From: Spinacia oleracea | Taxonomy: Eukaryota > Streptophyta > Magnoliopsida > Caryophyllales > Amaranthaceae | NCBI RefSeq assembly: GCF_020520425.1 | Contig: NC_079487.1 | Location: 126,626,385-126,690,384 of the forward strand | Length of the DNA: 64,000 nucleotides | Direction: 5' to 3' | Shown here: one piece after another, positions 58,686-64,000 of the stretch | How positions within the stretch are numbered: the stretch's first letter is position 1 | Layout of the letters: every line of letters begins with the position of its first letter | Position numbers and translations under genes: made by a program | The notes under the pieces: generated by a model | Told to the model about the DNA's origin: nothing | Databases searched by the model: none | What the model saw: the letters and a program-made list of their open reading frames with translations, nothing else

Positions 58686-58906
58686 CAGGGCCGGTTCTGG
58701 GGCGGCGCGGAGTGAGCGACGGAACAGGGACCCCAGATTTTAATTTTAAATATAGTGTAAATAGTCTCCTAAATATGCATAAAAACTAAATTGGAGCAAT
58801 GGCTAGGGCAATCTTTAATAAACCAAAGGTCTTGGGTTCGAATCCCATTGCAATGAAGTCTTGCACAGGGCCCCATTATTATAGCGTGATTAGAGCCCCG
58901 ACACTG
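58686..58906. mobile_element. hAT MITE carrying a tRNA-like segment (221 bp)
   Basis: Left end CAGGGCCGGTTCT, right end reversed CAGTGTCGGGGCTCT, with a perfect 8-bp TSD TGGTTTAC (58678-58685 and 58907-58914). Inside, GGAGCAATGGCTAGGGCAA and GGTCTTGGGTTCGAATCCCA look like tRNA A and B boxes, but no acceptor stem can form, so it is not a tRNA gene. Confidence 0.9.
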
Positions 58907-59347
58907 TGGTTTACATACGTGATACGTACATATATTGGTACAAAGCTTCAAGGCAATAATAATACCTCTCCCGTTTCCTAAGTATCGCACAATATTTACA
59001 CTATATATTTGCACTACACTTTTTTTCATCTTTTGTAATTTATACGTAAGTAAAATTGTAGTTATGTGGGATCTTATTATATTTGTATCGTTATGTATTT
59101 CTAAATATCAACTTTGTACAATTTTACTTATTCATAATTCGAGATATTAAAAATTAAGAGTCAAAGTCAGTTATTAAAGAGCGTAAAATTAACCATGTAC
59201 GATGCAATATTTAAGAAAGGATGACGTATATTATTTCGATCCTATAATGGTATCGATCATACTTACAGAGTTATAGAGATGCCTTCCAAAAAAAAAAAAA
59301 CTTACAAAGACGTGAAGTTTTAGAAGAGGGAAGTAGTGAACTACTCA

Positions 59348-59536
59348 ACCCATACAAGTTGGGGAGTTGGTGGGGAACTCAACTTGTGATTTAAAGGTCA
59401 CATGGTTGAGCCCCTTCAACTGCAAAATGTTTGGGAGTGACTCAAGAAAAACCTGCGTAGTTGAGTTGGCTAACATGTGATAAGTGTTGGTTCAATACTT
59501 CAGTAAGACCCCTTCTTCTTACCTAGTTAAAAAAAA
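59348..59536 (+). mobile_element. SINE with two tRNA-like units, 13-bp TSD
   Basis: Perfect TSD AGTGAACTACTCA (59335-59347 and 59537-59549). Ends in an A-run. First unit: GTTGGGGAGTTGG and GGTCACATGGTTGAGCCCC. Second unit: TAGTTGAGTTGGCTAA and GTTGGTTCAATACT. Both have A-box and B-box spacing like tRNA, so the element appears dimeric. Confidence 0.85.
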
Positions 59537-59549
59537 AGTGAACTACTCA

Positions 59550-60664
59550 TGCTATTTTTGACTTGTACGTGGTATTAGTTATACTTTATACAATGTAAAA
59601 TACACTGATTTGACCATTGATATATTTAATTATATTATTATAATACTAAAAATTATGAGAATTGGTATTATACACTAAAAGTTTACATTGAAATAAATCT
59701 AAACCAGATCAGGCATGATGATGTTCTTTTTTTCCTTCTTAAAGACATAAAATTATATTTCATGTATTGAGTATCTGGAGCATAAATTTATGTAGTGATA
59801 TGAAAAGAGAGCAAAAAGCTTAAAATAGTGAAACGCTTGCATGGATCGAAAAAAGTTATCTCTACTAATATATTAAAATGCGTTCTTATTACACACCTCT
59901 CCTTATTACATACTTCACCACTAATTAGCATTATGGCATGTCATTACAACAAAAAACAAGTAACAAGGATCGAACATCAAACCTCTTTGTTAAAAGTTAC
60001 TATTCCTACCATCTTATAACCAACCACAACTTATGTTATGTCTTTCTATATAAACATATATATTCGTTTTACGATAAATAATACATTGAACAAAAGTGAA
60101 TGCAAAAAAAAGGGAAAAAAAGAAATGATTACTTAATTTATAAATGTACAATTATTATTACTTTCTTAGCTTAAGCCTCAAACAAAAAATCCCGGTGTAA
60201 TAGAGTGTAGTAATGAGTAAGTGAGGAAACATTGGCGGAGGTTGAGTAATAAATCAACTAAATGATGAAGAAAAGGATCCGACTTTTAATTTTATTTTAT
60301 TTTCGTATTTGGGTTTTCAGATTGGGAAAGTTGTTGATCGACCACTAATTATGTCACCACTAACCGTAATTCGATGACGACATCATCTATATGTGCACAT
60401 ATGTACAAAAAAATTAAACCCGAATAAAATTCAAAATTTAGGGCAATGCCCAGGCCACATATTAATTTAACATTAATGAATCATGGTCAAAATTGTGTCA
60501 TATTATACGAGGCAAGCATAATCAAAGCCATTACCTCTTACCAGCTCTTAAAGAAAAATGATTTTAGTACACGAAAAAATAATTTTTAATACTACCTGCA
60601 AAACAATGTGCTCTACTCTTATGTAGATTGTGCTAAAATCAGTTTCCGAGGTACTTTTGATATA
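59550..60664. other. Intergenic; nothing recognised
   Basis: No gene or classifiable element seen. Confidence 0.5.
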
Positions 60665-60930
60665 CTTCATCCGTTTCGAAATACTCGCAACGGTTTGACT
60701 GGACACACTTGTCAATGCACAACTTTGACCATCAAAATCTTCAATTATATATTACGGAGTATAAAAACTTACAAAAAATTAATATTTTGAAAATAATATA
60801 TTAAGATGAAGCCAACAATATATTATATGCTAACACTTATGTTCATATACTATAAATATAATGAGGTCAATGTGAATTATGTGAATAGTGCAAAAAGTCA
60901 AACTGTTGCGAGTATTCCGGAACGGGGAAG
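60665..60930. mobile_element. Stowaway MITE (266 bp)
   Basis: Ends CTTCATCCGTTTCGAAATAC and, reversed, CTTCCCCGTTCCGGAATACT, with TA on both sides. The interior matches the element at 22128. TACGGAGTA at 60753. Confidence 0.88.
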
Positions 60931-62170
60931 TAGATTAGTACCTTAAAAGGTGAGGGGCACTACTACTTGGGCATTGGCCTCCATACTGCAAAATCTATTA
61001 TTCTAAAGAACGGGCTGGCCATTTTACAGCTGTTTGGACAGAGACTTAACATATTATGGAGTACTTAATTTAATGATGTTAATTTTACTACTCCACTTTT
61101 AAATATTTTTACCAAAGAATTAAAAAGAAACAACGTGAAAGCTGCAGTTTTCAGATATATGGTCCAGCCCAACTTTGTTTCCTTAGCTTAAGGGTTTTGG
61201 ACTTTCTTTTGGGCTTTAATCAAAGAGATACATGATACATGTAAAAGAAAAAAAAAGGGACAAAACCAACTTTATGGAAAGTTTTACCTTTATTTACCAT
61301 GTACCTCATACATCAATCACTCTTATTTTAGTTGACACGTTTTGACTTTTGACATTATCACATGCTCTATTTTTACTATATTTTGTCATTTATACGGAAA
61401 ATATGCTCGTGTGTTTTTTTTTTATAGATTTTCTTCAATTTATATTTTTAGAATGTCAACTTCTTATAATTTTTCTTACAAAAAATATAAACGATTGAAA
61501 CATTGGAAAGTGAGATAAAAGAGAGTGTCAATTATAAGAAAGGAGGAAGTTTATGATAATAAACTTTTTGAAGGAAAAAATTGACTATCTTATTTAATTA
61601 AATACCGAAAATTCGTAAGAACCGATCATTGATCCATGTAAGACCTCTATCGAGCCAAAGTCCTCATAATAAGTCAATAACTAGTCACCACGTTTTAACA
61701 AGACGATCCTTTATTTGTAAAGGGAAAAGTCAGCGAAGATATACACAAGTATTAGATGTTTGCAGTGTGAAAAGTTTCCTTAAAACGTTAATTATAAAAC
61801 TACCTTAAATAGAACACATTGCTATATTTATAGAACGGGAGAAAGTATAGTCCATCAATAATTCTTAGATTGATCTAGCCCAAAAGTTTAAGGCTTTGGA
61901 TAAAAAAAAGGTCGTACAAGATTCTTGGGGGATAGGGAGGCATAAGGAGATTGCTCCCAAAGCACCCAAAGTCCCAAACTCGATCTCCTCTTATAGTCTT
62001 ATCCAAACATGTCATACGTCCTCCTCAAAAGAAATAAAAAGTCACACCATATCTTTGGCGATTTTGATTTTACCTATTAAGGAGTAATTTGTAACAATTG
62101 ATAAAGTACTACTTTATCTGATGGATATCGGTTACCGACCCCGAACTTTAATTATAAATTCTTTCAAATA
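60931..62170. other. Intergenic; one decayed Stowaway
   Basis: 61318-61551 has weak Stowaway-like ends (CTCTTATTTTAGTTGACACG / GTGTCAATTATAAGAAAGGAGG). No gene seen. Confidence 0.45.
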
Positions 62171-62495
62171 CTCCCTTCGTATTTTTTTTAAGAGATACAC
62201 TTGGCCGGGCACGGGTATTAAGAAGAATAATTGAATAAAATAAAATAATAAAGCAAGTGGGGTTGGATAAATATTTTAATAATTAAACATGTGGGGACCA
62301 AGTCATTTTGGCGGGTGGAGGGTGAGGTGGGTTTATAAAATTATTTGTTTAATAGGATGGTGGGTGATAGGGCATATTAGATGTATTATTTAATTAGATG
62401 GTGGGGTTGATAAGTTACTAAAAATAGCAAGTGTATCTCTTAAATAAATACGGCCGGAAAAGACAAATGTATCCCTTAAAAAAATACGGAGAGAG
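62171..62495. mobile_element. Stowaway MITE (325 bp)
   Basis: Ends CTCCCTTCGTATTTTTTTTA and, reversed, CTCTCTCCGTATTTTTTTAA, with TA on both sides. Inner GAGATACACTTGGCCGGGCA pairs with a matching inverted segment near the right end. Confidence 0.9.
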
Positions 62496-62740
62496 TATAT
62501 AAGAAAGAACATTATTATGCGGATTATTGTACGTGACATAAAGAATCCTTAGGATAGTGTGAGTCAAAAGTCTTCTCAAGATAGTGTGGTCTTCTAAATT
62601 TCATTCTTCATACTAGAGTAATTTTACGCCCCTAATATCACTACCACGTAAAAAGCGAGATGACAAAATAATGTAATTTTATACTCGTATGCGAAATTCA
62701 GTAAGAAAAAGTAATTTTATACTCAGATGTAAAATAAACA

Positions 62741-62998
62741 CTACTCCCTATATTTTTTATTATTAGTCTCTTTTAGAATATTGACACTATTTACAATTGA
62801 AAAGAATTTTCTAATTTCTTTCCAATAAGCATTTCAAAAAATATTCATGTGAGATCTTATTTTGTTCTTCTCAATTTGTAATTTATCAATATTATATTTT
62901 TATATTTATTTAACTTACTTAATTGAAAATATTCACATTTAAATATTAAGTTGAGACGGACTACAAATTCAAAGGGGAATAATATTTAAAAACGGATA
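62741..62998. mobile_element. Degraded Stowaway-like MITE
   Basis: Left ACTCCCTATATTTTTTATTA, right end AATAATATTTAAAAACGGATAG. The interior is related to 28870-29080. Confidence 0.5.
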
Positions 62999-63892
62999 GA
63001 ATATATAATTTTCGATTCGAATTGCGACAAACTATCCAATCCTGAATCCTCCCTTTGCCAATCAAAGACTGTTTAAAGAATACTCCGTAGTTGGCAAAGT
63101 TATATGCTGGGGGACCATTAATCGAGCTTGGAGTTGGACCCTTACGCAATCACAAATGTCTTACTCATCAACATCTTCTTTCAAATATACACGATCTTAA
63201 TTCTTAAGTGGCATAACTAAAGCCACATACAACGAGCTTGTCCCTATAGAATAAAGAACATCCTTAACATTGTTTTTCTTTGGAAGTAGCCGTAGCATCT
63301 TGGATTACCTCATTTGTCTTTTTCTTTAGAAACTAGGAACTGGTTTTCGCATACTACTTTGTTGGTTTTGGCAAACTTCTTATTATGTGAGAAAAACATA
63401 ATATACTACGCTCTCACGAGAGGTGTGCCAAAATCAATTTCCTTAAATAATTTATACAATATGCAAGTTTGAAGAGTAAAGGATCACCCAAACACCGAAA
63501 CCATGATTGGTAGACGGGAAAGAACTAACGGCACTGCATTGAGCAAATAGTCGAAGAAAGACGGGAAAGAACCAATGGCACTGCGTTAAGCAAATAGTCA
63601 TGTGACGTCTTATTAGGCCCGTTTCAATTGAATATTTTTCAAATATCAAACTTTTTATAATTTTTGGCTATTCATAATGAAAGATATTAATGTTTGCAAT
63701 CGTGAATTGGAAAACGCGCCTAAACAATTGTATCAAACTAAAAAGATAAGCAAAATGAATGCCAAAGAACTAATAATCATGAATATATGCTAATAGATTA
63801 TTTTTCAAGAGAATGATCCTTTCTAACAATAGAAAAGAGATATTACCTCAAGAAGCTCATTTTCTAGAATGGCACATTTGCCACAAAATTAA
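62999..63892. other. Probable 3' UTR and downstream flank of the right-edge transporter
   Basis: AT-rich without coding exons. A near-repeat GACGGGAAAGAAC(T/C)AA occurs at about 63513 and 63561. TACTCCGTA at 63081. Confidence 0.45.
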
Positions 63893-64000
63893 TTAAACCA
63901 TGTATGTCATCCTAACTTCAATAACATTCATGTGTGGAACCCTGAGTACAGCAGCACCTCTCCTGCAATTCCTTCTCAAGAAAGCATAGAAATAATTGAT
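63893..64000 (-). CDS. KUP/HAK potassium transporter, C-terminal end only (cut by window edge)
   Basis: The minus strand from the window edge reads INYFYAFLRRNCRRGAAVL, then RVPHMNVIEVRMTYMV and TAA at 63893-63895: 35 codons. This is the conserved C-terminus of the plant KUP/HAK/KT family (NY-Y-FLRRNCR-G...VPH...V-MTY). It differs clearly from the gene at 32112-37244, which has [19 protein letters not shown], so it is another family member (KUP10/KUP11-like ending) and not a recent duplicate. The position usually occupied by Gly in V-G-M-T-Y is Arg here. The rest of the gene lies beyond 64000. Confidence 0.88.
   Translation of the reverse strand: MNYFYAFLRRNCRRGAAVLRVPHMNVIEVRMTYMV

Noticed and set aside
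58797-58850. tRNA gene candidate
   Set aside because: A and B boxes are present but no cloverleaf or acceptor stem; it lies inside a hAT MITE with TSD.

Overview
This is plant nuclear DNA: AT-rich, with spliced genes, GT-AG introns and a dense load of small transposable elements. Every gene I can support is on the minus strand. The protein families are those of eudicots. The abundance of the short word TACTCCGTA together with Stowaway ends (CTCCCTCCGT) makes me favour the Caryophyllales, perhaps Amaranthaceae (spinach, quinoa or beet relatives). That placement is an inference, not a demonstration.

Layout. (1) 1.4-4.0 kb: complete seven-exon gene for a secreted or membrane-anchored NHL-repeat protein with a polyglutamine tail. 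(2) 4.0-8.9 kb: intergenic, with a 21-bp tandem repeat, a 5'-truncated LINE with target-site duplication (TSD) and a long hairpin. (3) 8.97-14.6 kb: class II trehalose-6-phosphate synthase gene, three coding exons plus a 2.4-kb intron in its 5' leader. (4) 14.7-31.7 kb: gene-free transposon-rich DNA. It holds Stowaway, Tourist/Harbinger, Mutator-like and hAT non-autonomous elements, a solo LTR, a probable TRIM and a recent 388-bp tandem duplication. (5) 32.1-37.2 kb: complete eight-exon KUP/HAK/KT potassium transporter gene of the KUP6/KUP8 type. (6) 37.6-49.1 kb: more MITEs and SINEs. (7) 49.17-55.77 kb: a complete, young but coding-defective LTR retrotransposon with gag and protease only (TR-GAG type), three internal tandem arrays and an inserted hAT MITE. 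(8) 55.8-63.9 kb: nested MITEs, a LINE tail, hAT elements and a SINE that looks like two tRNA-related units. (9) 63.893-64.000 kb: the last 35 codons of a second, different potassium transporter gene, cut by the window edge.

The host genes are ordinary plant genes: sugar signalling (TPS), K+ transport (two KUP/HAK) and an NHL scaffold protein. They do not form a functional cluster. I found no evidence of a new multi-gene biological system. The noteworthy material is in the repeats. Many insertions keep perfect TSDs (2, 3, 5, 8, 9 or 13 bp), so their class can be assigned directly from sequence. The 9-mer TACTCCGTA occurs about 21 times where fewer than one is expected. All splice junctions and TSDs were read by eye; none has been checked against transcripts or databases.
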